A program made the translations under genes and the position numbers. 64,000 nucleotides of DNA, taken from positions 62,001 to 126,000 of the forward strand of contig NZ_PYAS01000011.1 in the NCBI RefSeq assembly GCF_003014695.1. Direction: 5' to 3'. The notes below the pieces were generated by a model. The model was given only the letters and a program-made list of their open reading frames with translations, did not search any database and had not been told where the DNA came from. Origin of the DNA: Dyadobacter jiangsuensis. GTDB lineage: Bacteria > Bacteroidota > Bacteroidia > Cytophagales > Spirosomataceae. Below, in pieces: positions 26,549 to 34,987 of this stretch. The first letter of the stretch is position 1, and every line of letters begins with the position of its first letter.

Positions 26549-27829
26549 TTAAAGCGCGAATTTCGCTTTGATTGCATCTACGAAATCGAGTTTCTCCCAG
26601 GTGAAGAGTTCAACTTCGACTTCTTTTTCTTCGCCGTTAGCGCCTTTGAAAGATTTCTTAACGATCTCGTTCTTACGTCCCATGTGGCCGTATGCCGCAG
26701 TTTCGGAATAGATCGGGTTGCGCAGTTTCAGGCGCTGCTCCACTGCGTAAGGACGCATGTCGAAGATTTCGCCGATTTTCGCTGCGATCGCTCCGTCGTT
26801 GTCAGCCACTTTGGAAGTTCCATAAGTGTTTACGTACAAACCGCAAGGTTCAGCAACACCGATCGCGTAAGAAACCTGAACGAGTACTTCGTCACAAAGA
26901 CCGGAAGCTACCATGTTTTTCGCGATATGGCGTGTTGCATATGCCGCAGAACGGTCCACTTTGGAAGGATCTTTCCCGGAGAATGCGCCACCACCGTGTG
27001 CACCTTTTCCACCGTAAGTATCTACGATGATTTTACGACCTGTAAGACCGGTGTCGCCGTGAGGACCACCGATTACGAATTTACCGGTTGGGTTGATGTG
27101 GTGCGTAATGTCGCCGGTGAACAGCTTTTGCAATTCAGGCGTCAGTTTAGCCTTCACGCGTGGAATAACGATATTGATGATATCGCTCTTGATTTTCGCA
27201 AGCATGGCTTCTTCTGTGTCGAAGTCGTCGTGCTGTGTCGAAACCACGATTGTATCGATGCGTTGTGGAACGTTGTCGTCGCTATATTCGATCGTTACCT
27301 GTGATTTCGCGTCAGGGCGCAGGTAAGGGATCAATGAAGGCTCGTTGTTGCGGATGTACGACATTTCTTGCAGGATCTTATGCGCCAGGTCGAGTGCAAG
27401 CGGCATATAGTTCGCTGTCTCGCGGGTTGCATATCCGAACATCATACCCTGGTCACCGGCTCCTTGTGCATTCGCTTTCGATTCGAAGTCTTCGGCTGCC
27501 GCAGCACGGTCTACACCCTGGTTGATATCCGCGCTCTGGTCGTGAATTGCCGAAAGGATACCGCAAGAGTTCGCTTCAAACATGTATTCACTCTTCGTGT
27601 AACCAATACGTTTGATCACTTCGCGGGTGATCTTCTGAACGTCCAGATATGTGTTGGTTTTTACCTCGCCGGCCAAAACTACTTGTCCGGTCGTCACCAG
27701 TGTTTCGCAGGCCACCTTACTGTCGGTATCCCATGCTAAAAAATTGTCAATCAGTGCATCTGATATTTGATCGGCTACCTTGTCAGGATGTCCTTCAGAT
27801 ACGGACTCCGAGGTGAATAAGTATGGCAT
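26549..27829 (-). CDS. metK: S-adenosylmethionine synthetase
   Basis: A 426-residue cytoplasmic enzyme that makes S-adenosylmethionine from ATP and methionine. Signatures are the start LFTSESVSEGHPDKVADQIS, the ATP motif GAGDQGMMFGYAT, and the P-loop-like GGGAFSGKDPSKVDRSAAY. The length is slightly above the E. coli enzyme because of a short insertion near the C-terminus (GANGEEKEVEVELFTWEKL), common in Bacteroidota. A gene for an FkbM methyltransferase, which uses SAM, ends 46 bp upstream on the same strand, so the two may share a transcript. A hairpin terminator follows. Base composition and codon use are ordinary. Confidence 0.98.
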   Translation of the reverse strand: MPYLFTSESVSEGHPDKVADQISDALIDNFLAWDTDSKVACETLVTTGQVVLAGEVKTNTYLDVQKITREVIKRIGYTKSEYMFEANSCGILSAIHDQSADINQGVDRAAAAEDFESKANAQGAGDQGMMFGYATRETANYMPLALDLAHKILQEMSYIRNNEPSLIPYLRPDAKSQVTIEYSDDNVPQRIDTIVVSTQHDDFDTEEAMLAKIKSDIINIVIPRVKAKLTPELQKLFTGDITHHINPTGKFVIGGPHGDTGLTGRKIIVDTYGGKGAHGGGAFSGKDPSKVDRSAAYATRHIAKNMVASGLCDEVLVQVSYAIGVAEPCGLYVNTYGTSKVADNDGAIAAKIGEIFDMRPYAVEQRLKLRNPIYSETAAYGHMGRKNEIVKKSFKGANGEEKEVEVELFTWEKLDFVDAIKAKFAL

Positions 27830-27875
27830 TGGAAACGAAATAAAAGTTAAAGAAAAGTTTAAATGTGTGATAAAA

Positions 27876-28739
27876 TTACCTCATGAGAAGCTCTTCTATT
27901 TTCCTAGTCGACGGCAAAAATAAGTAATCATTTAGATATTGACTTTGTGAATCGTATTGTTTAAGAATAATTTCCTCAATTTTATCAAAATTCAATCCCT
28001 TTTCCGGCTTGGTCCTGTAAATGGTGTAGTTCAGGCTTTTAACCAGTTCGACCAGCTTGCTGGCCCGCTCCTGCAACACGTCGAGGTTTGAGGCGGCCTT
28101 GTGGCAGTCGAGTACTTCGCAGGTGATCACGGGATTGTGTTTTTCAAGTGTCTTTTTCAAACCGGTCAATACTTCCAGCTCGGCGCCTTCCACATCGATT
28201 TTGATGAAGGAGATATTGCTGATGTTGTTCAAATCGAGATCGTCGAACGGAAACACTGGCACGTAGCTGATATCCTCCGGTCGATAATAGTCCGGCCGGA
28301 GTTCTCCGACCATCGTAGCAGAAGAGTCTGCGCCGGTTTTGCAATAGAATTTGAGGATTTCGGCGGAAGATGAGAGACCTACGGGAAGCAAATGGACATC
28401 CTCGAGGTTGTTCATTTTAATGAGCTTGTTAAGATAGAACGCGCAGTGCGGGCTGGGTTCGAAGCCGTAGTAGGGATTGCTGCGGTAGCTTCTGAAGGCG
28501 ATCAGCGATTGCCCCACATTTACGCCCACATCGATAAAACTGCTTCCCTCCGGCATTTGCATGGATTTCACCAGTTGAAAAAACCAGTCGTCATCTTCAA
28601 TCGTGAAGTTGGGTAGCCCGATGTTATTAATCACCGGAATTTTAAAGTTTTTGTTGTTGAATGTGACGGACCTTGTGAAGTTTACATGACGGGTCACGTC
28701 TTTAACCGTCTGTTTGACGAATTTTGTTAGAGAATTCAT
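27876..28739 (-). CDS. FkbM-family SAM-dependent methyltransferase
   Basis: A 287-residue class I methyltransferase of the FkbM family, which O-methylates sugars, polyketides or surface glycans. Motif I is SFIDVGVNVGQS, an acidic ribose-binding position follows in YYGFEPSPHC, and FIKIDVEGAELEVLTG is the characteristic FkbM block with catalytic Asp/Glu. The first 50 residues are basic and hydrophobic but not a signal peptide. Its substrate is unknown: no glycosyltransferase cluster is nearby, and the only metabolic neighbour is metK downstream, which supplies SAM. A promoter-like element is present at 28767-28796. Family assignment is firm. Confidence 0.9.
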   Translation of the reverse strand: MNSLTKFVKQTVKDVTRHVNFTRSVTFNNKNFKIPVINNIGLPNFTIEDDDWFFQLVKSMQMPEGSSFIDVGVNVGQSLIAFRSYRSNPYYGFEPSPHCAFYLNKLIKMNNLEDVHLLPVGLSSSAEILKFYCKTGADSSATMVGELRPDYYRPEDISYVPVFPFDDLDLNNISNISFIKIDVEGAELEVLTGLKKTLEKHNPVITCEVLDCHKAASNLDVLQERASKLVELVKSLNYTIYRTKPEKGLNFDKIEEIILKQYDSQSQYLNDYLFLPSTRKIEELLMR

Positions 28740-28766
28740 TGATTGTGAGTGGTATAGTATAACATA

Positions 28767-28796
28767 TAAACCTACGTATTTCTACCTCTGAATCAA
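28767..28796 (-). promoter_or_regulatory. Candidate promoter of the FkbM methyltransferase gene
   Basis: On the minus strand TTG (28796-28794), a 19-bp spacer and TAGGTTTA (28774-28767), one base short of TAnnTTTG. The predicted transcript start is about 20 bases before the ATG at 28739. It could also drive metK by read-through. Confidence 0.6.
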
Positions 28797-28844
28797 ACAA
28801 CTCTTTGCAAACGGCGACAACCAATAATTTGCTGGTAAAACAAT

Positions 28845-28874
28845 AAAGCCGGCATATCGTATTATACCGGCTTT
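28845..28874. terminator. Terminator downstream of lipA
   Basis: AAAGCCGG (28845-28852) pairs with CCGGCTTT (28867-28874) around a 14-nt AT-rich loop, which can pair partly inside. On the minus strand it is followed by T-rich sequence, as expected for termination of the lipA transcript. Confidence 0.8.
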
Positions 28875-28904
28875 GTTATGCTGTTCTAAAATGTCGTCGC
28901 GCTA

Positions 28905-29783
28905 TCAGATCGGCACATTCACATGGCGTTCCGCGTGGTAGCTGGAACGTACCAGTGGTCCCGATTCAACGTATTTCAAGCCGCGCTTTAATCCTTCTTC
29001 CCTGTAATTGTCGAACATCTCGGGAGTAATCCATTCGATTACCTCGTGGTGCATTTTGGTTGGTTGAAGATATTGTCCCAGTGTCAGGATGTCGAGGCCA
29101 TTTTCAGCCAGGTCGTCCATTGCTTTGTGTACTTCATCCTGTGTTTCACCGAAACCGAGCATAATGCCCGATTTGGTCCGCTGGCCGAACTCCTTCGTCC
29201 GCTTGATCTGTTCCAGGCTGCGGGTATATTTGGCCTGGGGACGTACCGCGCGGTATAAACGTTCCACAGTCTCCATATTATGAGAAACCACTTCCTGGCC
29301 CGCTTCGATCATGTGGATCAATGCATCCCAATTGCTTTTCACATCGGGAATCAACGTTTCGATCGTCGTTTCCGGGGTATTTTCCTTTACCTGACGAACG
29401 GTCTGATACCAGATTTCGGCGCCTTTGTCTTTCAGCTCATCGCGGTTCACGGACGTGATCACCGCATGTTTTACCTGCATCAGCTTGATTGCCTCCGCTA
29501 CGCGCCGTGGTTCGTCGGTGTCGTATTCATTAGGCCTGCCGGTTGCTACCGCGCAAAAACTGCAACTTCTGGTACACACATTTCCGAGGATCATGAAGGT
29601 GGCCGTTCCGGCGCCCCAACATTCTCCCATATTCGGACAATTGCCGCTTTCGCAAATGGTATGGAGTTTATAGTTATCGACCAGCTGTCTTACTTTCCTG
29701 AATTCAGGTCCTGCGGGGAGTTTAACCCGGAGCCAATCGGGGCGTTTTCTGCGTTCCGATGGTATTACTGGCAATTCAATCAT
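28905..29783 (-). CDS. lipA: Lipoyl synthase
   Basis: A 292-residue radical-SAM enzyme that inserts two sulfurs into protein-bound octanoyl groups to make lipoate for 2-oxoacid dehydrogenases and glycine cleavage. Both iron-sulfur sites are intact: the auxiliary cluster CESGNCPNMGEC (Cys44, Cys49, Cys55) and the radical-SAM cluster CTRSCSFC (Cys70, Cys74, Cys77). The conserved C-terminal RSSYHAE supplies the serine ligand of the auxiliary cluster. The length is typical. It lies 18 bp after an unknown exported-protein gene on the same strand, with which it is probably co-transcribed. No octanoyltransferase gene (lipB) is adjacent. Confidence 0.98.
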   Translation of the reverse strand: MIELPVIPSERRKRPDWLRVKLPAGPEFRKVRQLVDNYKLHTICESGNCPNMGECWGAGTATFMILGNVCTRSCSFCAVATGRPNEYDTDEPRRVAEAIKLMQVKHAVITSVNRDELKDKGAEIWYQTVRQVKENTPETTIETLIPDVKSNWDALIHMIEAGQEVVSHNMETVERLYRAVRPQAKYTRSLEQIKRTKEFGQRTKSGIMLGFGETQDEVHKAMDDLAENGLDILTLGQYLQPTKMHHEVIEWITPEMFDNYREEGLKRGLKYVESGPLVRSSYHAERHVNVPI

Positions 29784-29801
29784 ATTAATCTGTAATGGTA
29801 A

Positions 29802-30557
29802 TTATCTTTTCTTACTTCCAAAATAAAGGGTCAGGTATCCGGATGTAAAAAAGGCCTTATTCTGCGCATCCGCCATAATGGTAATTTTTCTTGAAAAAGC
29901 TTCGGCTATAAAACCGACTTCCACACCGGTAACATTGTCCCGGAAAGCGCTCAACTCGAAGCTCATTGCGGTTTTAACATGCAGCCCCGGTACTACTTTC
30001 GATTTGCCGAAACCCGAGAAAAAGCTGCCTGCACCGATAATATCGCCTGCCCTGTTCGGATCGAAGGGCGCAGTGGTTACGCGGCCGTCGGTACCCTGGT
30101 ACTGCACCATATAGGGTTTCTCAAAACCAAGGGAAGGGCCTGCTGCCAGGATTCCGCTGATCGAAATGCCTTCATCGTCCTGGCGGCTGAACAGCGCTAT
30201 TTCACGGCCATATTCCGGGCGTAGCACAAACAGGTAGTTTTGCTTGCCATAAACCAGCCGTGCGCCTGTCACAAAGTCCTGCGTGGAAAGTTCTTTCGGG
30301 TGTTTCACATTCACCAATTCGAGTGCCAGGTACCGGTATGCATTCTTTCCGAACATTTTTGAACCTGTTGCAGCAGACTGGCGAAATACCGCTCCTCCAA
30401 GAATCCCGGAGTTGGTATTGGTGGTAATACCCACAGAGGTAAATGATTTATAGGTCTCCTCGGCGTCCTCATTCTTCACAGACCTGCGCTGAGCGTATAT
30501 TTCTGTCGATAGTGCAAACAGAATAGCTACTGAAAGTAAAAGTTTTACACGCATCAT
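29802..30557 (-). CDS. Exported protein of unknown function, lipA-linked
   Basis: A 251-residue protein with a clear signal peptide (about 1-22, ending EIYAQ) and no lipobox. I do not recognise the family. The mature part is rich in alternating hydrophobic and polar residues, glycine and aromatic residues (YLALELVNV, NYLFVLRPEYGRE, TSGYLTLYFG), and ends near an aromatic strand, which suggests a small outer-membrane beta-barrel. It lacks catalytic motifs. It is the first gene of a two-gene run with lipA, 18 bp apart; whether the two share a function is unknown. The two possible ATG codons at the start are adjacent, and either gives the same signal peptide. Confidence 0.75.
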   Translation of the reverse strand: MMRVKLLLSVAILFALSTEIYAQRRSVKNEDAEETYKSFTSVGITTNTNSGILGGAVFRQSAATGSKMFGKNAYRYLALELVNVKHPKELSTQDFVTGARLVYGKQNYLFVLRPEYGREIALFSRQDDEGISISGILAAGPSLGFEKPYMVQYQGTDGRVTTAPFDPNRAGDIIGAGSFFSGFGKSKVVPGLHVKTAMSFELSAFRDNVTGVEVGFIAEAFSRKITIMADAQNKAFFTSGYLTLYFGSKKR

Positions 30558-30779
30558 ATTATTAGTATAAATTCTCTGTGACTGTGTATGTGTCGTATGA
30601 ACAGTGAAAGTACAAAATAATAGCGTATGCTGCTGTATATCGACACCACTTTAACGGTTTTTTGTACATTTATGTTCTTTAAACGAAAAAAGAAACAAAA
30701 AAGCCCGCCGGCGGTCTCTTACCCGACCCAATGCCGGTCTTTTATTGCTTTTCTAATGTCCTTTTAATCAGACTCCTTG

Positions 30780-32033
30780 GTGAAAATTATTTATCAGGTC
30801 GCCATTCAGGTTTTCGCATTTCTATTCCGGTTCGTTGCACCTTTCAATCATAAATTAAAGCTCGGCGTTGAGGGTCGAAAAGGCCTTCTGGACCGTCTGC
30901 GTGCGTCGTTTCAGGCCCAGGCGGCAGGACGGCCGGTGGCGTGGTTTCATGCCGCGTCGCTGGGCGAATTTGAACAGGGGAGGCCGGTGATGGAAGCTTA
31001 CAGGAAAGCGTACCCAGGCCATTTTATTTTGCTTACTTTTTTCTCGCCTTCGGGTTATGAAATCCGGAAGGATTACGCCGGGGCCGATTTTATTTGTTAC
31101 CTGCCGATCGACACGCCGGGTAATGCACGTGAGTTTGTTGCCATTGTCAATCCGCGCATTGCATTTTTTATCAAATATGAATTCTGGTTCAACTACCTCC
31201 GGGAATTGCGGAAAAACGGGAGTTATATTCTTTCGTTTTCATCGATCTTCCGCTCCAATCAGATTTTCTTCAAGTTCTACGGCGGCTTTTTCCGTCAAAA
31301 GCTAGGCTATTTCGACCATTTCTTTGTCCAGAACCAGGCATCGGTTTCACTTTTGGCCGGTATCGGCATTACGGCCGCGAGCATCGCGGGCGATACGCGT
31401 TTTGACCGCGTGCGCGCGATCGCCTCCCACGCGCGCGAGCTGCCGGAGATCGGACGCTTCAAAAGTGACGGCCAATGCCTGATTGCAGGCTCCGTGTGGG
31501 ATGCGGATATGCAGGTGCTCATTCCCGCGCTGAATGCATTATCGGGCAAATTGAAGGCGATTATCGCGCCGCATGAGATCAAAGCCGACGAAATAGCCGG
31601 TTGGCGTTCTAAACTGAACGGTCGTTCCATTTTGTATTCCGAGGTGGCCGCAGGACAGGATCCGGCGGGGTTTGATTATCTCATTATCAATAACATCGGT
31701 ATGCTTTCCTCGCTTTATCGGTATGGTAATATGGCCTATATCGGTGGCTCGTTCGGCGTAGGGCTGCATAATATTCTCGAAGCCGCGACATTTGGATTGC
31801 CGATTGTTTTTGGGAACAAAAGCTATCACCGGTTCCAGGAAGCCGTGGATTTGATTGAAAAAGGCGGTGCCTTCGCCGTTAGTGATGGCGATCAGCTTTT
31901 GAAAACGATGGAGAACTGGGTTGTCAGCCCCGCAGAGGCCTTGCGTGCGGGCAGCGTTAGTGCGGAGTACGTGAAGTCAGGAACAGGTGCTACGGACCTG
32001 ATTATGCGGAAAGTAAGGGAAGCAATGGGCTGA
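30780..32033 (+). CDS. waaA: 3-deoxy-D-manno-octulosonic acid (Kdo) transferase
   Basis: A 417-residue inner-membrane-associated glycosyltransferase that adds Kdo from CMP-Kdo to lipid A precursor in lipopolysaccharide synthesis. An N-terminal hydrophobic segment (about 5-22) anchors it. The catalytic base lies in FHAASLGEFEQG (Glu63), and IKYEFWFNYLREL and GGSFGVGLHNILEA are typical GT30 signatures of the donor-binding domain. Start codon: GTG at 30780 begins VKIIYQ, the usual N-terminus; an in-frame TTG one codon earlier is unlikely. There is no neighbouring lipopolysaccharide gene. It converges on a ROK-family regulator gene, with a hairpin between the two. Confidence 0.93.
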   Translation: MKIIYQVAIQVFAFLFRFVAPFNHKLKLGVEGRKGLLDRLRASFQAQAAGRPVAWFHAASLGEFEQGRPVMEAYRKAYPGHFILLTFFSPSGYEIRKDYAGADFICYLPIDTPGNAREFVAIVNPRIAFFIKYEFWFNYLRELRKNGSYILSFSSIFRSNQIFFKFYGGFFRQKLGYFDHFFVQNQASVSLLAGIGITAASIAGDTRFDRVRAIASHARELPEIGRFKSDGQCLIAGSVWDADMQVLIPALNALSGKLKAIIAPHEIKADEIAGWRSKLNGRSILYSEVAAGQDPAGFDYLIINNIGMLSSLYRYGNMAYIGGSFGVGLHNILEAATFGLPIVFGNKSYHRFQEAVDLIEKGGAFAVSDGDQLLKTMENWVVSPAEALRAGSVSAEYVKSGTGATDLIMRKVREAMG

Positions 32034-32058
32034 TGGCACAGATGAATGCACCATCAGC
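32029..32058. terminator. Hairpin between waaA and the ROK regulator
   Basis: GCTGATGG (32029-32036) pairs with CCATCAGC (32051-32058), loop 14 nt. The left arm includes the waaA stop codon. A weak AT-rich tail follows on the plus strand. It may act as a bidirectional terminator. Confidence 0.5.
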
Positions 32059-32067
32059 TATTAAATA

Positions 32068-33291
32068 TCAAGAGAATTCCTTCGCAATCAGATTGTCGAA
32101 CAGGTAGGCCTGAGTGCCCAGCAAACGTGCTTTTGCTCCCAGCTTGGAAATGTGGATCGAGAGCGGGTTTTTGAAATCCGACAGGCAGTATTTGTTGATC
32201 GCCTGCTCGATCGGGTTGGAAATGAACGGCCCGGCTTCTGCCAGCAAACCACCCACGATAATCACTTCCGGATTAAACAAATGAACGGCGGTAGCCAATC
32301 CTTTACCCAGTTCGGTACCAACTGTGCTCAGCAGGTCGATCGAAAACTCGTCGCCCGCGTGCACCGCCTCGATGATATGGGAAGTTTCCAGTAGGTCGAG
32401 ATTACCATGCACGATCTGTTTCAGGATCGTCGCACGGCCGCTTTTGATACCTTCCTTCGCCTGGCGTATCAATGCAATGGCCGAAGTAATCGTGTCCAGG
32501 CAGCCCACTTTTCCACAATGGCAAAGCATTCCGTCCGGTTTTACCTGAATATGCCCCAACTCGCCTGCAAAGCCCGATGCGCCGTTGAAAACCTCTCCGT
32601 TAATGATAATGCCCAGACCAACGCCCCAGTCGATATTGATTGTCAATACCTGCGATTTATCGACGGCATAACCGAAGCGGTGCTCGCCGATGGTAGTGGC
32701 CTTGGTATCATTGAAAAGGCACACGGGAAGGTCAAAATGCTCTTTGAGGTACGTTACCAGCGGCACACCCGGGGGTGTCAGGTTCAGGTAAGTTAAGTTA
32801 ATACCTTGCGAAGAATTGATCAGACCAGGCATCGAAACACCGATACCCCACAGTTTGCTGCGCGTGATATTGTTGGATTTCAAGAAGTCGTCCGTGGACG
32901 TGAAAAGCTCTTCCAGGAAATTCGAGGAGTCGTCAAGGCGTATATCAACCTTCCTTTTGAGGATCAGTTGGTTGTGTAAATCGAATATGCAGAGCTGAGT
33001 GTCATGGCGGTTGATATCCATGATCAGCGTGAGGTACTTCTTCGCATTCAGGCCATAGAGCACCGGTGGGCGGCCAGCCCTTGCGGGGCCTGTACCTGTT
33101 TCGGTAATCCAGCCTTCACGCATCAGATCGTTCACAATTCCGGTTGCGGACGGTATACTCGCATGGAACAACTTAGCCATTTTGTTAATGGAAGTGTCGC
33201 CGGACTGATATAGATGCAACAAAAGGCTGCTCCTAATGCGATTTTTACGAATATCAATGACCGAACTCGGTTCTTCTGCCACTAAGTCCAT
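32068..33291 (-). CDS. ROK-family transcriptional regulator (NagC/XylR type)
   Basis: A 407-residue cytoplasmic repressor-like protein. A winged helix-turn-helix occupies about residues 15-80 (SINKMAKLFHASIPSATGIVNDLMREGW). The ROK domain follows, with the zinc site His247 and CHCGKVGC (Cys257, Cys259, Cys264). The sugar-kinase catalytic aspartate position is FNDTKA (Asp195), and the phosphate loop reads DWGVGLGI. The HTH together with the ROK domain fits NagC/XylR-like sensors of sugars or sugar phosphates rather than a glucokinase. The gene stands alone, so its regulon cannot be deduced; the GH20 hexosaminidase and TonB receptor genes 12 kb away are only a remote possibility. A -7-like TATTTTCG lies ten bases before the ATG. 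Confidence 0.93.
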   Translation of the reverse strand: MDLVAEEPSSVIDIRKNRIRSSLLLHLYQSGDTSINKMAKLFHASIPSATGIVNDLMREGWITETGTGPARAGRPPVLYGLNAKKYLTLIMDINRHDTQLCIFDLHNQLILKRKVDIRLDDSSNFLEELFTSTDDFLKSNNITRSKLWGIGVSMPGLINSSQGINLTYLNLTPPGVPLVTYLKEHFDLPVCLFNDTKATTIGEHRFGYAVDKSQVLTINIDWGVGLGIIINGEVFNGASGFAGELGHIQVKPDGMLCHCGKVGCLDTITSAIALIRQAKEGIKSGRATILKQIVHGNLDLLETSHIIEAVHAGDEFSIDLLSTVGTELGKGLATAVHLFNPEVIIVGGLLAEAGPFISNPIEQAINKYCLSDFKNPLSIHISKLGAKARLLGTQAYLFDNLIAKEFS

Positions 33292-33635
33292 TATGCGGAG
33301 CGAAAATAATTATAGGATGATATTTTTAATTTTCTTTAACTATTGGGTGTACTAATGTATGAAATAATCAGAAAAAACGGCTGTGATTTTAAAAAATATT
33401 ATTATTTGTTGTAAAATATTTAGCGAATCGGGCGATCGGCCAAACGTTTCCTAATAATACGGCAGTCACAAAACGGGGATTTTTCAGCTTGAAGGAGATA
33501 ATTATACGCAATGCAAGTAAAAAATCATGGAGGCTGAAAAACTACTTGTTTTGTGCCTTGTTTTGACTTCCCGGGTAATTTTTAGTGACTTCTGGCAAAG
33601 TCCTTTTAAATTCGCTGATTCCAAAACAAAGACAA
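33292..33635. other. AT-rich intergenic region between divergent ROK gene and rsgA
   Basis: About 340 bp of AT-rich sequence lie between the two divergent starts. A -7-like TATTTTCG sits on the minus strand at 33308-33301, near the ROK start. A 69-codon frame at 33527-33736 overlaps rsgA in another frame and looks accidental. No hairpin with a T-run, tRNA or riboswitch-like fold was noticed. Confidence 0.5.
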
Positions 33636-34571
33636 ATGAGTTTAATAAGGGGTTTGGTGCTTCGTTCGACCGGTTCGTGGTACGAGGTCAGGGACAGCAG
33701 GGACGGGCACATCTGGCAGTGTCGTTTGAAAGGTAAATTCAAAGCATTGGGTTTGAAAGTAACCAACCCGATTGCGGTGGGGGACTATGTGAATTTCGAG
33801 GTAGAGAATGAAAGTGAAAACTTTGGCATTATCCACGAGATCGTCCCGCGCGAGAACTATGTGATCCGCCGCTCTGTCCACAAAACGGCACACGCGCACC
33901 TTATCGCAGCGAATGTGGATCAGGCTATTCTCATCTGTACATTGGTATTCCCGCGCACTTCGCTGGGATTTATCGATCGTTTCCTGGTGGCCATCGAATC
34001 GTTCCGCATTCCGGGCGTGCTGGTTTTCAACAAGCAGGATCTTCTGAATGATGAAATGAAAGATTTTCAGGCCGAACTCATGGAGCTGTATACAAGCCTG
34101 GGTTATCGCTGCCTCACCACCACGGCACTGCATGAATTGGGTCTCGGGGAGTTCAAATCCCTGCTGAAAGGCAAGGTATCACTGCTTTCGGGGCACTCAG
34201 GCGTAGGCAAGTCGACACTCGTGAATGCGATAGCGCCCGATCTGGATATTAAAACACAGGAAGTCTCCACATTCGCGAACAAGGGCGTGCATACGACCAC
34301 TTTCGCAGAAATGTTCGAACTCGAAAAGGACACATTCATTATCGATTCGCCGGGGATTAAGGAACTTGGGCTGGCAGATATGGAAAAGGAGGAAATCAGC
34401 CATTACTTTCCCGAAATGCGCGATCTGCTCAACCAATGCCGCTTCAATAATTGCCAGCATATCAATGAGCCCGGTTGCGCGGTGAAAGACGCTGTGTCCG
34501 AAGGCAAGATTGCGCTTAGCCGTTTTGAGAGTTACCTGAGCATCATGGCGGGGGACGACAACCGGAAATAA
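33636..34571 (+). CDS. rsgA: Small ribosomal subunit biogenesis GTPase
   Basis: A 311-residue circularly permuted GTPase that helps mature the 30S ribosomal subunit. An N-terminal OB-fold (about 1-75) precedes the G domain, whose motifs come in the permuted order G4 NKQD (132-135), G1 GHSGVGKS (186-193) and G3 DSPG (237-240). A C-terminal zinc site uses Cys268, Cys273, His275 and Cys281. The reading frame is open from 33585, but the ATG at 33636 is preceded by an A-rich stretch typical for this phylum and gives the standard OB-fold start. One base separates its stop from the start of the epimerase gene, so they are coupled. Confidence 0.97.
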   Translation: MSLIRGLVLRSTGSWYEVRDSRDGHIWQCRLKGKFKALGLKVTNPIAVGDYVNFEVENESENFGIIHEIVPRENYVIRRSVHKTAHAHLIAANVDQAILICTLVFPRTSLGFIDRFLVAIESFRIPGVLVFNKQDLLNDEMKDFQAELMELYTSLGYRCLTTTALHELGLGEFKSLLKGKVSLLSGHSGVGKSTLVNAIAPDLDIKTQEVSTFANKGVHTTTFAEMFELEKDTFIIDSPGIKELGLADMEKEEISHYFPEMRDLLNQCRFNNCQHINEPGCAVKDAVSEGKIALSRFESYLSIMAGDDNRK

Positions 34572-34572
34572 C

Positions 34573-34974
34573 ATGACAAACGTCGAACACATCGGTATTG
34601 CGGTCAGGAACCTTTCAGCGGCAGAGGATCTTTACTCGACGCTTTTGAATGCCTCACCCTATAAACGCGAAGCCGTAGCATCGGAGCAGGTCACTACTTC
34701 CTTTTTTAAGGTAAATCAAACCAAAATAGAACTGCTGGAAGCCTCCGGGCCGGACAGTGCCATTGCCCGTTTTATCGAAAAAAAGGGGGAGGGTATTCAT
34801 CACATTGCGTTCGAAGTGGAAGACATCATCGCGGAAATGGAACGCCTTCGCGACGCCGGGTTTGTGTTGCTAAACGAAACCCCGAAACGCGGCGCCGACA
34901 ATAAGCTGGTTTGTTTTGTGCATCCCAAAAGTGCGAATGGCGTTCTGATCGAACTCTGTCAGGAAATCAGGTGA
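34573..34974 (+). CDS. mce: Methylmalonyl-CoA epimerase
   Basis: A 133-residue vicinal-oxygen-chelate-fold enzyme that interconverts (R)- and (S)-methylmalonyl-CoA in propionate/succinate metabolism, used with methylmalonyl-CoA mutase. The start VEHIGIAVRN supplies His6, GIHHIAFEVEDI supplies His76/His77, and GVLIELCQ supplies Glu127 as metal ligands. The length is normal. The gene follows rsgA by one base (TAA, C, ATG), an arrangement that suggests co-expression without an obvious functional link. It converges with tamL, whose stop lies 13 bp away. Confidence 0.95.
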   Translation: MTNVEHIGIAVRNLSAAEDLYSTLLNASPYKREAVASEQVTTSFFKVNQTKIELLEASGPDSAIARFIEKKGEGIHHIAFEVEDIIAEMERLRDAGFVLLNETPKRGADNKLVCFVHPKSANGVLIELCQEIR

Positions 34975-34987
34975 TAGTTTGACCCGC

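Noticed and set aside
33527..33736. A 69-codon frame upstream of and overlapping rsgA
   Set aside because: No family resemblance, it overlaps the rsgA coding frame, and has a composition unlike neighbouring genes.
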